Origin: Paenibacillus sp. FSL R7-0204
GTDB taxonomy: Bacteria > Bacillota > Bacilli > Paenibacillales > Paenibacillaceae
Direction: 5' to 3'
Length of the DNA stretch: 64,000 nt
Assembly: GCF_038002225.1 (NCBI RefSeq)
Contig: NZ_JBBOCA010000001.1
Location: forward strand, 496,001-560,000
Part shown: in pieces, positions 49,952 to 58,025 of the stretch
Layout of the letters: every line of letters starts with the position of its first letter
Numbering within the stretch: position 1 is the stretch's first letter
Notes under the pieces: generated by a model
What the model was told of the DNA's origin: nothing
The model's input: the letters and a program-made list of their open reading frames with translations, nothing else
Databases searched by the model: none
Translations under genes and position numbers: made by a program

Positions 49952-51504
49952 GACGCAGAGGGATCGTCATTCTGCTGTTAATTGTATTGGCGGGTGATCT
50001 GCTGCCCTCTGCCGGGCCGGCATCCGCTGCCGCTTCTCCGGCTCCGGCACAGCGGATTCTGCTGCTGTTCGACAGCCTGGCGAAGAATACAGGCCAGGAA
50101 GGGAATGTGGCCGAGCTGCAGCGGCTGCTTGCAGCCAACAGTGCACAGGTCACGCTGAAGCCTATCTCCTCTTATGCGCCGGGCGGCATGAAGGGCTATT
50201 CCGGCGTGATCACTGTGATTAACAATGATGAGCTTGAGATTATGAATCAAGCCTACCTTCAGGAGGCAGCCGGGTATAAGGGGGCTATGCTGCATGTTGG
50301 ATATAGACCGCCTGCCCGGATGCAGCAGACGCTGCGGCTGAAGACCGGGGTATGGCATAGAGCGGGCGCAAGCCTCTCCATCGGCGGATTCACCGGCATT
50401 CCGCTGGAGGTCGAAGGGATGCCCTATATAACCGCTTCGGCCGCGGAGCGTTCTTATGGAACGTGGTCGTCGTCAGACGCGGGGGCACAGGTGCCGTTTG
50501 CGGTAAGCAGCGGCCGCTCCGCCTACCTGCCTTATCTGAAGGAGGGCGATTTCACAGCCATCGCAGCGGCTTATGTGCTGAAGGATTGGCTGCACTATAC
50601 TGCGGAGCCGCAGATGTATCTGGTCATCAAGGAGATCTATCCCTTCTCGGATCTGAATCTGCTGGAGCAGATGGCAGACCGCCTCTATAGAAGCGGTATC
50701 CCCTTCATCGCCAGTGTCCGTCCGGTATTCGCAAATACCGATTTCCCCGCCATGAAGCGGTATCTGGAGGCGCTCAGAGCCGTCCAGTCCCGCAACGGCA
50801 GCATCGTGGTCAATGCCCCGGCGGTCAGACCGCCGATCAATTCGAATGACCGGTCCCTGCGCGGGAAGATGAATCAGTTCATTAATGTGCTGGCGGAGGG
50901 GGGCGTGGCACCGCTCGGCGTTGCTGCCGAGAGCTACTGGACGTTTGACAAGGAGTATTCCGCCGCAGGCATGGGATTCTTCAATTCGGCGGTGCTTTTC
51001 CCGGATGAAGAGACCCATTATATGGAGCAGACTGATACGTCTGCGGCCTTCTCTTCCTCTCTGTACAGTCTGCCCCCTGAGCTGCTGCAGGGAATTGGCA
51101 GAACAGGCAAGGCGATGCCGGAGCTTCCGCTGAATACGGCGGTGACGCTGGATCTGCCGGAGGATGCGCGAGGACTGGAGGAACTTATGCAGAATCTGAA
51201 TGCGGAATGGTATACCTTCGCAGACTATAAGCAGGAGGCGCATATGGTCCGCACGGATATGCACATTCTTGAGTCTGCTGACGGTGTGGTCCGTGTGGAC
51301 GGCAACACGCTGGATGTGGATTATACCCCGCGGAAGGTCGCCGTGGATTTCGAGTATCAGGAGAAGCAGGCGACCAGCTTCAACAGGCTGTTCAGCGTAC
51401 AGAATCAATTCTTCATCATCGTGATCTTCGCTGCGCTACTCTTGTTCGGCGGCCTGCTCACAATTGGCTACAGGCTGTACCGCAGGAAATATTTGAACAA
51501 GTGA
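49948..51504 (+). CDS. ydaL: YdaL-like DUF2334 protein, polysaccharide-deacetylase-like but lacking the metal site
   Basis: A 518-residue exported protein: signal peptide (1-28), an N-terminal Rossmann-like domain (35-215), a DUF2334 domain related to carbohydrate esterase family 4 (about 220-440: SDLNLLEQMADRLYRSGIPFIASVRPVF), a beta-rich tail and a C-terminal membrane helix (about 487-510). Where active relatives have a metal-binding Asp pair before the SDxxLLxxMAD helix, this protein has Lys228-Glu229, and the HxxxH motif is not visible. It is probably a non-catalytic polymer-binding or guiding subunit. Third gene of the locus. Confidence 0.85.
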   Translation: MRRRGIVILLLIVLAGDLLPSAGPASAAASPAPAQRILLLFDSLAKNTGQEGNVAELQRLLAANSAQVTLKPISSYAPGGMKGYSGVITVINNDELEIMNQAYLQEAAGYKGAMLHVGYRPPARMQQTLRLKTGVWHRAGASLSIGGFTGIPLEVEGMPYITASAAERSYGTWSSSDAGAQVPFAVSSGRSAYLPYLKEGDFTAIAAAYVLKDWLHYTAEPQMYLVIKEIYPFSDLNLLEQMADRLYRSGIPFIASVRPVFANTDFPAMKRYLEALRAVQSRNGSIVVNAPAVRPPINSNDRSLRGKMNQFINVLAEGGVAPLGVAAESYWTFDKEYSAAGMGFFNSAVLFPDEETHYMEQTDTSAAFSSSLYSLPPELLQGIGRTGKAMPELPLNTAVTLDLPEDARGLEELMQNLNAEWYTFADYKQEAHMVRTDMHILESADGVVRVDGNTLDVDYTPRKVAVDFEYQEKQATSFNRLFSVQNQFFIIVIFAALLLFGGLLTIGYRLYRRKYLNK

Positions 51505-51538
51505 TTCGGGAAAAATATAGCGAGCTTAGGAGAATACT

Positions 51539-52789
51539 ATGACGATCTCAGACGTATTGATGGTGATCGCGGTCATCTGTATCTGGTCCCTGCTGCTGGT
51601 GAATGTGATGCTGATTATAGCGGGGTATCTATACTACATTCAAACGGAAAACGAACCGGTGCCGGAGATTACCGGGGAGCATCCCATGGTGACGATTATG
51701 GTTCCTGCTCACAATGAGGGGGTCGTCATCAGCAAAACCGTGGAATCCCTGCTGGCGCTGGATTACCCGCATGACCGGTATGAGATTATTGTCATCAACG
51801 ATAATTCATCAGACAACAGCGCCGAGCTGCTGGCTGCTATCCGGGAGCGGAATCCGCTGCGCAATCTGATCATTATTAATACAGACGCCGTCACAGGCGG
51901 CAAAGGGAAATCCAATGCGCTCAACATCGGCTTCACCCGCAGCAGCGGGGAGCTGATTGCGATCTATGATGCCGATAATACGCCGGAGCGCACGGCGCTG
52001 AAATATCTGGTGGCAGAGATTATGAATGATGCCTCCCTGGGGGCGGTAATCGGCAAGTTCAGAACCCGCAACCGGGATGCCAGCCTGCTGACCCGGTTCA
52101 TTAATATCGAGACCCTGTCCTTCCAGTGGATGGCGCAGGCGGGGCGCTGGAAGCTGTTCAAGCTCTGTACAATCCCGGGAACGAACTTCATTATGCGCCG
52201 GAGCATTGTCGAGAGCATCGGCGGCTGGGATGTGAAGGCGATTGCCGAGGATACGGAGATCAGCTTCCGCATCTATATGATGGGCTACCGGATCAAGTTC
52301 CAGCCGAAGTCGGTCACCTGGGAGCAGGAGCCGCAGACGGTGAAGGTATGGTTCAAGCAGCGGACACGCTGGGCGAAGGGCAACATCTATGTCATTGTGA
52401 AGAACCTTCCGCTCCTCATCGACCGGAAGGCGGCGAAGATCCGCTTCGATATTCTGTATTATGTCTCGATCTACTTTCTGCTGCTGATTTCGCTGGTCAC
52501 CTCCGATATTCTGCTCGTGCTGCATGCCATGGGGTATGTACATACGACCATCGCCGGACTCAGCAGTTTCCTGTGGCTGCTCGCCATTGTGCTGTTCGTG
52601 GTGGGGATCTTCGTTACCCTGACCACAGAGAAGGGCGAGATGAGCCTGTCGAACCTGTGGATCATTCTGCTGATGTACGTATCGTATTGCCAGCTCTGGA
52701 TGGTAGTGGCCGCTTACGGGCTGTACAACTATTTCAAAGACGTTATTTTCAAACGGGAAGCCAAGTGGTACAAAACCGAGCGTTACTAG
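51539..52789 (+). CDS. ydaM: YdaM-like processive family-2 glycosyltransferase (polysaccharide synthase)
   Basis: A 416-residue membrane synthase of the BcsA/PgaC/IcaA class. One N-terminal helix (5-32), then the GT-A domain with Asp88, the DAD motif (Asp144/Asp146), catalytic base Asp238 in AIAEDTE, and the acceptor-site QRTRW (274-278). Three or four C-terminal helices follow (about 310-400). It polymerises a nucleotide-sugar and extrudes the chain. Unlike BcsA it has no C-terminal PilZ domain, so c-di-GMP control must come from another protein; the YdaK-like gene of the same operon is the clear candidate. Confidence 0.93.
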   Translation: MTISDVLMVIAVICIWSLLLVNVMLIIAGYLYYIQTENEPVPEITGEHPMVTIMVPAHNEGVVISKTVESLLALDYPHDRYEIIVINDNSSDNSAELLAAIRERNPLRNLIIINTDAVTGGKGKSNALNIGFTRSSGELIAIYDADNTPERTALKYLVAEIMNDASLGAVIGKFRTRNRDASLLTRFINIETLSFQWMAQAGRWKLFKLCTIPGTNFIMRRSIVESIGGWDVKAIAEDTEISFRIYMMGYRIKFQPKSVTWEQEPQTVKVWFKQRTRWAKGNIYVIVKNLPLLIDRKAAKIRFDILYYVSIYFLLLISLVTSDILLVLHAMGYVHTTIAGLSSFLWLLAIVLFVVGIFVTLTTEKGEMSLSNLWIILLMYVSYCQLWMVVAAYGLYNYFKDVIFKREAKWYKTERY

Positions 52790-52831
52790 TGCGCCGGAGG
52801 TCCAGAAATAAGATGTCAGGAGATACGGAAC

Positions 52832-54919
52832 ATGATGAAAAAACAGATCCTAACAGTGCTGCTCTGCCTCTCCCTCTTCCTGGTTCAAATCCCTGCGGCG
52901 CAGGCGGCGGTGCTTCCCGGTGAAGCCGGAGCAACGTATGAGACGCTGTTCACGGGCAGCGATGTCTCGCTGAGGGGCGCAAGCTCCCAGCAGCAGTTCT
53001 TCACAGTCATGGATTATTGGAATGTGGATAAAGTGATGATCAATCTGCAATTCCAGACCTCACAGATCAGTGAGGATACGCTGTCGAGCGTAACACTGTC
53101 GCTGAACGGCATTCCGTTCTATTCCTTCCGGCCGTCCCTGGATAATAACGGGCAGCAGAGCCTGAGCGTGGAAGCGCCCAAAGGGTTCCTGACGAAGGGG
53201 AGTAACACGCTAAGGATACAGGGGAGCTTAAGAACCACGACAGGCGGCTATGAGCTGTGCAATATCGATGATATGCAGGACAGCTGGCTGCATCTGTTCA
53301 ACACCTCGAATATTGCTGTGAATTATACGCCGAAGCCCATTACTGGAGGCATTCAGGATTTCAGTGCCAGATTCTCAGGAATGGATACGGTAAAAAATGA
53401 ACAAAGCCTGCTCGCCGTGCCGCAAAATGCCAGCGGGGCTGAGCTTGAGAGCGCTACCTACGCCCTCTCGGGATTCGCCAAAGGCAACACGCTGAACGAC
53501 AGAACCATTCCGCTGCTGCCTTACCGCGAGGATACCGTCAAAGACAAGAGTGCAGTAGTGCTGGTAGCTACGTATGATCATCTGCCGGAACGAGTGAAGA
53601 AGCTGGTAAGTACGGCGGACGACCTTGGCACCCATGCGGTTATTCAGCTGGTGAACAAGGATTCCCTGCCTACGCTGGTGGTGACCTCGAGGGACGAGAG
53701 CCTGCTGATCAAGGCCGGACGGCTGATGGCCAGCCGGGAGCTGATGAGCCAGCTCCGCAAGGATCTGAAGGTTGTTACTAATGCTACCGATGTAGTGAAT
53801 CCTGCGCCGGCCATCAGCTCGAACATTACGTTCACGGAAACAGGGGACAAGCTCACCGGGCCGAATCATCAGGAGCAGACGTATTTCGTCTCCCTCCCGT
53901 CCAACCGCTCCATTGCGGATGACGGCAGAATCAGCCTGGATTTCCGGTATGCGGCGAATCTGGACTTCAACCGTTCCCTGGTGACGGTGAGCATCAATAA
54001 TACGCCCATCGGCAGCAAGAAGCTGACGAAGGAGCTGGCGAACGGCGATGTGCTGAATCTGAATGTGCCGCAGAGCCTGAATATCTCCGGCAACTTCACC
54101 GTGACGGTGGCCTTCGATCTGGAGCTTGCCAGCATGCTCTGTACACCGAACAAGGAGCAGATGCCGTGGGCCTATATCAGCAAGGAATCACTGATGCGCC
54201 TGAACACGAAGGACCGCACCGACCTCCTGCTGAGCAATTACCCTTATCCGTTCCTGCGGGACGGCATCTTCAACCGTGTGGCGGTGGTACTGCCGAAGGA
54301 GAAGGATGACTACACCTACCGGAGCCTCGGGAATGTCTTCAATATGCTCGGGCAGTTTGCCGGAGGAAATACCGGCGATGTCCACTTTTACAGCGATAAC
54401 GCAACAGCGGATAACCTGAAGGACAACAATATTATTGCGATCGGGAGCTATAAGAATAATAAGGTGATCCGTGACAACAACGGCAAGCTCTTTTTCAAGT
54501 ATAACAAAGACGGTCTGGCCCTCCTCTCCAATGAGAAAATCGCCCTGGACGAGCAGTACGGAGCCGCCATCGGCACGCTCCAGCTCCTGGAATCCCCTTA
54601 TGAGAGCGGACGCGGCCTGCTTGCGGTCACTGCGGTCAGCTCTGAAAGCTACTTCGTAGTCTCCAAGCTGATCGGGAGCGAGAAGGACAGGTGGAGGGTG
54701 TACGGTGACGGCGTTATAGCGGATAAGGACGGCACGGTAAATGCCTACCGCTTCAAGACGGTCTCCGGCGCCAAGCCGGACTCTCTGGTCTCGCGGGTGA
54801 TGGAGCGCAGCGATGTACTGGGCTTCGTGACCGCAGCGGTGATGATCGTGACGCTGGTGGTCGTGGCGCTGATTCTGATGCTGCGCAAACATAAGAAGAA
54901 ACGTGGTGATCAAGCGTGA
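52832..54919 (+). CDS. ydaN: YdaN-like, BcsB-family exported polysaccharide subunit
   Basis: A 695-residue protein: signal peptide (1-25), two jelly-roll/flavodoxin-like modules as in BcsB (LNGIPFYSFRP, NTLRIQGSLRTTTGGYELCNIDDMQDSWLHL, and the second LDFRYAANLDFNRSLVTVSINNTPIGSKKL), and a single C-terminal membrane anchor (about 662-685). BcsB receives the nascent glucan outside the membrane and holds the synthase together. The adjacent synthase gene supports the same role. The stop overlaps the YdaK-like start by 4 bp. Confidence 0.92.
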   Translation: MMKKQILTVLLCLSLFLVQIPAAQAAVLPGEAGATYETLFTGSDVSLRGASSQQQFFTVMDYWNVDKVMINLQFQTSQISEDTLSSVTLSLNGIPFYSFRPSLDNNGQQSLSVEAPKGFLTKGSNTLRIQGSLRTTTGGYELCNIDDMQDSWLHLFNTSNIAVNYTPKPITGGIQDFSARFSGMDTVKNEQSLLAVPQNASGAELESATYALSGFAKGNTLNDRTIPLLPYREDTVKDKSAVVLVATYDHLPERVKKLVSTADDLGTHAVIQLVNKDSLPTLVVTSRDESLLIKAGRLMASRELMSQLRKDLKVVTNATDVVNPAPAISSNITFTETGDKLTGPNHQEQTYFVSLPSNRSIADDGRISLDFRYAANLDFNRSLVTVSINNTPIGSKKLTKELANGDVLNLNVPQSLNISGNFTVTVAFDLELASMLCTPNKEQMPWAYISKESLMRLNTKDRTDLLLSNYPYPFLRDGIFNRVAVVLPKEKDDYTYRSLGNVFNMLGQFAGGNTGDVHFYSDNATADNLKDNNIIAIGSYKNNKVIRDNNGKLFFKYNKDGLALLSNEKIALDEQYGAAIGTLQLLESPYESGRGLLAVTAVSSESYFVVSKLIGSEKDRWRVYGDGVIADKDGTVNAYRFKTVSGAKPDSLVSRVMERSDVLGFVTAAVMIVTLVVVALILMLRKHKKKRGDQA

Positions 54920-55770
54920 GACGTAACCGCAGCAGTCTAACCTCGGATCTGGGCTTCCTGGCCTTTCTGGTTCTGATCTTCGCCTGCATCGTATATATCG
55001 CGGGCTCACCGGATAACTACGTCCAGAACATTATTATTCTGAATGTATCGTTCATCCTGGCGCTGGTCACGTATTTCACCACGGTCACGGCGGGACTGAC
55101 GCTAAATCTGGCGTTTGTCTTCGGCTACGGCTTCTTCGTGGTCTATCAGACGGTATCGCAGGGCGCATCGATCGGTGTAGAGACGTATTTCTGGCTGATT
55201 ATGACCCCGCTGCTTACGGTGGTGCTGTGGGTCTTCACCTCAAGCACCCGCGAGCTGCAGGCGGAGAATGAACGGCTGCTGAAGCGTACGAATAATCTGG
55301 CTGCGGTGGATGAGAATACGGATCTGCGCAACAGTATTTCTTTTCAGAAGGACGCCAGTCTGTTCACCGGCATCTCGGTCCGTTATAAAATCCCGCTGAC
55401 GCTGCTTGTGGTGAAGGTGAAGTACTGGAATGAAATCCGCCGACTGATCCCGGAAGAGCAGCTGTCCGAAGCCATCTATGATGTCTCCCAGCTCAGCCAG
55501 TCGAGCATTCGTACCAATGATGCGCTGTATCTGCTGGACAAGGAGGATGCTACCTGGGGCCTTCTGCTCTTCACGGACCGGGAAGGGGCCAAGATTGTCA
55601 TTGAGCGGATCAAACAGCGGCTGCAGGAGCTGAATGACTCAGAGTTCTCCGGCAAGTACAAGGTCACCTTGGGGCTGAAGATCGGTGCGGTGGAATATGC
55701 GGCGGACACCATCGAGAATCCGCTGGATTTCATTGTCCAGGCCAAAAAGGAACTGGAATACGATGTATAA
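54916..55770 (+). CDS. ydaK: YdaK-like degenerate GGDEF c-di-GMP receptor
   Basis: A 284-residue protein with four membrane helices (about 12-30, 36-52, 58-80 and 90-108), a short coil, and a GGDEF-fold domain (about 130-284). The catalytic signature is replaced by DKEDA (208-212), so it cannot make c-di-GMP. The allosteric I-site RxxD is intact: Arg199-Thr-Asn-Asp202, exactly five residues before the signature position, as in true cyclases. This matches B. subtilis YdaK, a c-di-GMP receptor that activates the YdaM synthase. Here the gene closes the operon rather than standing second. Confidence 0.92.
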   Translation: MRRNRSSLTSDLGFLAFLVLIFACIVYIAGSPDNYVQNIIILNVSFILALVTYFTTVTAGLTLNLAFVFGYGFFVVYQTVSQGASIGVETYFWLIMTPLLTVVLWVFTSSTRELQAENERLLKRTNNLAAVDENTDLRNSISFQKDASLFTGISVRYKIPLTLLVVKVKYWNEIRRLIPEEQLSEAIYDVSQLSQSSIRTNDALYLLDKEDATWGLLLFTDREGAKIVIERIKQRLQELNDSEFSGKYKVTLGLKIGAVEYAADTIENPLDFIVQAKKELEYDV

Positions 55771-55819
55771 TGAGTGGGAGCAGGAAGTCCTGCAACCAAT
55801 CTGACAGGAGGACTGGACG

Positions 55820-55969
55820 ATGGATTTGGGTCTTGAGGGGACAGTCCCTGCTGATCGACGGCGGAATGGTGAAATCGCTCTAGGACAGGCTCTTGACTCA
55901 GCGGCTCATTTCACTTATGATAGTATGGCGTGTAAAAATCGGAAGATTTACGCATCTCCCTTTGTCTAA
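55820..55969 (+). CDS. Possible small protein downstream of ydaK
   Basis: A 49-codon frame ([21 protein letters not shown], ending IYASPFV) with a strong AGGAGG-type RBS 8 bases upstream, 49 bp after the ydaK stop. The composition is not clearly protein-like, and the promoter of the L31 gene overlaps its second half, so it may be spurious. Confidence 0.3.
   Translation: MDLGLEGTVPADRRRNGEIALGQALDSAAHFTYDSMACKNRKIYASPFV
55893..55921 (+). promoter_or_regulatory. Promoter of the L31 gene
   Basis: TTGACT (55893-55898), 17-bp spacer, TATGAT (55916-55921). An imperfect dyad GTAAAAATC/GATTTAC follows at 55932-55951; it may be an operator but is not a clear Zur box. Confidence 0.7.
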
Positions 55970-56048
55970 CCGGATTTTTCAAATAGACCAAGAGATGGCT
56001 TCAATACTTCTTCATAAGTTGTATCCGTACGGAAAGGAGGTTACTACA

Positions 56049-56297
56049 ATGAAACAAGGCATACACCCTAAGTTCAACCAGGTTATTTTCTTCGATGCTA
56101 GCGTAGGCTACAAATTCCTTAGCTCATCCACCAAATCATCCGGTGAAACTATGGAATGGGAAGACGGCAACTCTTACCCGGTGATCCGTGTAGACTCCAG
56201 CTCTGCATCCCACCCGTTCTACACAGGTAAACAAAGAGATACCGAAACTGGCGGCCGCGTTGACAAGTTCAAACAACGTCTCGCTCAGAAGAAATAA
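56049..56297 (+). CDS. rpmE2: 50S ribosomal protein L31 type B (zinc-independent)
   Basis: An 82-residue protein ([65 protein letters not shown]). It lacks the CXXC zinc motifs of type A L31. In B. subtilis the type B paralogue is made under zinc limitation and displaces the zinc form, freeing zinc. The start at 56049 with GGAAAGGAGG is certain; longer upstream frames are not part of the protein. It has its own promoter and terminator. Confidence 0.96.
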   Translation: MKQGIHPKFNQVIFFDASVGYKFLSSSTKSSGETMEWEDGNSYPVIRVDSSSASHPFYTGKQRDTETGGRVDKFKQRLAQKK

Positions 56298-56309
56298 TGG
56301 TATTACTAT

Positions 56310-56361
56310 AGAGGATATTCCCGCATCCATGCAGATGGTGAAGGAGTATCCTCTTTGTTTT
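56310..56361 (+). terminator. L31 terminator
   Basis: AGAGGATATTCC and GGAGTATCCTCT with an inner CCAT/ATGG stem; followed by TTGTTTT. Confidence 0.75.
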
Positions 56362-56385
56362 GCGTACTTACTTTTGTAAGAATGA

Positions 56386-56414
56386 TTCATTTGTACGAAA
56401 GAGTAGGATATAAT
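56386..56414 (+). promoter_or_regulatory. Candidate promoter of the diguanylate cyclase gene
   Basis: TTCATT (56386-56391), 17-bp spacer, perfect -10 TATAAT (56409-56414), 37 bp before the start codon. Confidence 0.55.
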
Positions 56415-56450
56415 AAGGCAAAGCAATCTCAAAAATAGGAGAAATATGAC

Positions 56451-58025
56451 ATGCCGTGGATGCAGGGTTATCCGTTTTACTTGGTAATGGGCAGCGTTCT
56501 AAGTCTCTACATGGGCATCGGTTCTTACAAGCACCGCCATACACCAGGAAGATGCTATTTATGGATTTTGATGCTGCTGGTCAGCATGATCTTCGCAGCT
56601 ACGGCCGGAGAGATTCTATCGGGTTCCTTCGGGGCGAAGCTATGGTGGAAGAATGTGCAGCAGGGCCCGCTTTTTTTGAGTGCGATCTTCAGCTATGCGG
56701 TTATTAAAGAGTATGTGTCCCGTTCCTCTGAGGGTTTGTCCAAGAGGCTTATTTACTTTTGTATCCCGGTGGTGCTTGATGTGCTGCTGATCTTCACTGA
56801 CTCCTACCATCATCTGATGCGCAGCGGGGTCGGACTGGCTACGGTGGCGGGGGTTACCGGAATTGTAGTGGAGCCCACCGTGCTCAGCATGATCCTCATC
56901 GCGTACGATCAGCTATTCGGACTGTATGCTGTATATCTGCTGGCCATCTCTCTCCTGAATGGGCCTAAGTATTATTTCCGCCATAATGCGCTGCTGTTAT
57001 TCAGTCTGCTGGTACCGGTCCTGTCGGTGTTCCTGCTTCCGCTGCTGCAGATTACGATTACAGGCTTCACAGCCTTCACCTACCTGCCCCCTATCGTGGC
57101 CGCTTACCTCACCTTGTTCCGCGATCCCAGATTGTCGTTATATCCGCTGGCTAAGAATAAAATCTTCGAGAATATGAAGGACGGCATCGTCCTGACGGAC
57201 CGCTACGATTACATCATGGATGTGAATGAGGCGGCGGACGCTATGCTCTCCGAGCTGCTGGAGGAGAAGCCGGAGACCTGGATGGGCACTAGCATTCAGC
57301 CGCTGCTCAGGCAGCACGGGCAGTTGTCTGCCTGCTATGCGGAGCGGCGGGAGGGGCAGTTTGAAATCGAGCCTCCCGGCCGGAGCGGGTCCTGTTATGG
57401 AGTGGCGCTCATTGCTACGGAGCAGGTCCGGGGGAAGGGAGCGGGGATGCTGCTGGTCTTCAGTGATCTTAGCGAGAAGAAGAGGTATGAGCGGGAGCTG
57501 CTGCATCAGGCCACGGTGGATGATCTGACCGGGCTGTACAACCGCAGGCATTTCATGAGACTGGTACAGAATTACTCTGCGCAGATCGGTGCGGGTATGG
57601 CCTTGCTGCTGTTCGACATCGATGATTTCAAATTAATTAATGATACATACGGACACATGGCGGGTGATCAGGCGCTGGTGGATTTGTCCGGAAAAATTAT
57701 GCAGGTATATCATAACAAAGGGATTGCGGGGCGCGTGGGAGGCGAAGAGTTCGCCGTCTGCTTCTCCGCCGGCAATGAAGCTGCGGCCTTGAAGGAGGCA
57801 GAGAGCTTCCGCACCGCTATGGGCGAGCACATCGTTGAGCTGGATGGAGGGCATCACATCCAGCTTACAGTGAGCATCGGCATTGCTTTTACGGATCAGG
57901 CAGATGTGACCTTCGAGGACCTGTACCGCGAGGCGGACGAGGCCCTCTATCTGTCCAAGGCCACCGGCAAGAACCGGGTAACCTTGGGCCGTGAGCCTAG
58001 GGTGCGTCAGGCGGCTAAGGGGTAG
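56451..58025 (+). CDS. Diguanylate cyclase: 7TM N-terminal region, PAS, GGDEF
   Basis: A 524-residue protein: seven or eight helices (about 8-225) of the N-terminal 7TM histidine-kinase-type sensor, a PAS domain (about 235-345, KIFENMKDGIVLTDRYDYIMDVNEAA), and a GGDEF domain (350-515) with intact active site GGEEF (430-434), substrate Asp in FDIDDFKLIND, and a normal DxLT start (VDDLTGLYNRRHF). The I-site position is HNKG, not RxxD, so product inhibition should be absent. It makes c-di-GMP from two GTP and lies about 0.7 kb after the YdaK-like receptor. The 3' end overlaps the convergent deacetylase gene by 11 bp. Confidence 0.94.
   Translation: MPWMQGYPFYLVMGSVLSLYMGIGSYKHRHTPGRCYLWILMLLVSMIFAATAGEILSGSFGAKLWWKNVQQGPLFLSAIFSYAVIKEYVSRSSEGLSKRLIYFCIPVVLDVLLIFTDSYHHLMRSGVGLATVAGVTGIVVEPTVLSMILIAYDQLFGLYAVYLLAISLLNGPKYYFRHNALLLFSLLVPVLSVFLLPLLQITITGFTAFTYLPPIVAAYLTLFRDPRLSLYPLAKNKIFENMKDGIVLTDRYDYIMDVNEAADAMLSELLEEKPETWMGTSIQPLLRQHGQLSACYAERREGQFEIEPPGRSGSCYGVALIATEQVRGKGAGMLLVFSDLSEKKRYERELLHQATVDDLTGLYNRRHFMRLVQNYSAQIGAGMALLLFDIDDFKLINDTYGHMAGDQALVDLSGKIMQVYHNKGIAGRVGGEEFAVCFSAGNEAAALKEAESFRTAMGEHIVELDGGHHIQLTVSIGIAFTDQADVTFEDLYREADEALYLSKATGKNRVTLGREPRVRQAAKG

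Noticed and set aside
55932..55951. Zur box upstream of rpmE2
   Set aside because: Expected for a zinc-free L31 gene, but the dyad here does not match the known Bacillus Zur consensus well enough.
55893..56048. N-terminal extension of L31 from an upstream ATG
   Set aside because: L31 type B begins MKQGIHP; GGAAAGGAGG sits right before that ATG, and the extension overlaps the promoter.
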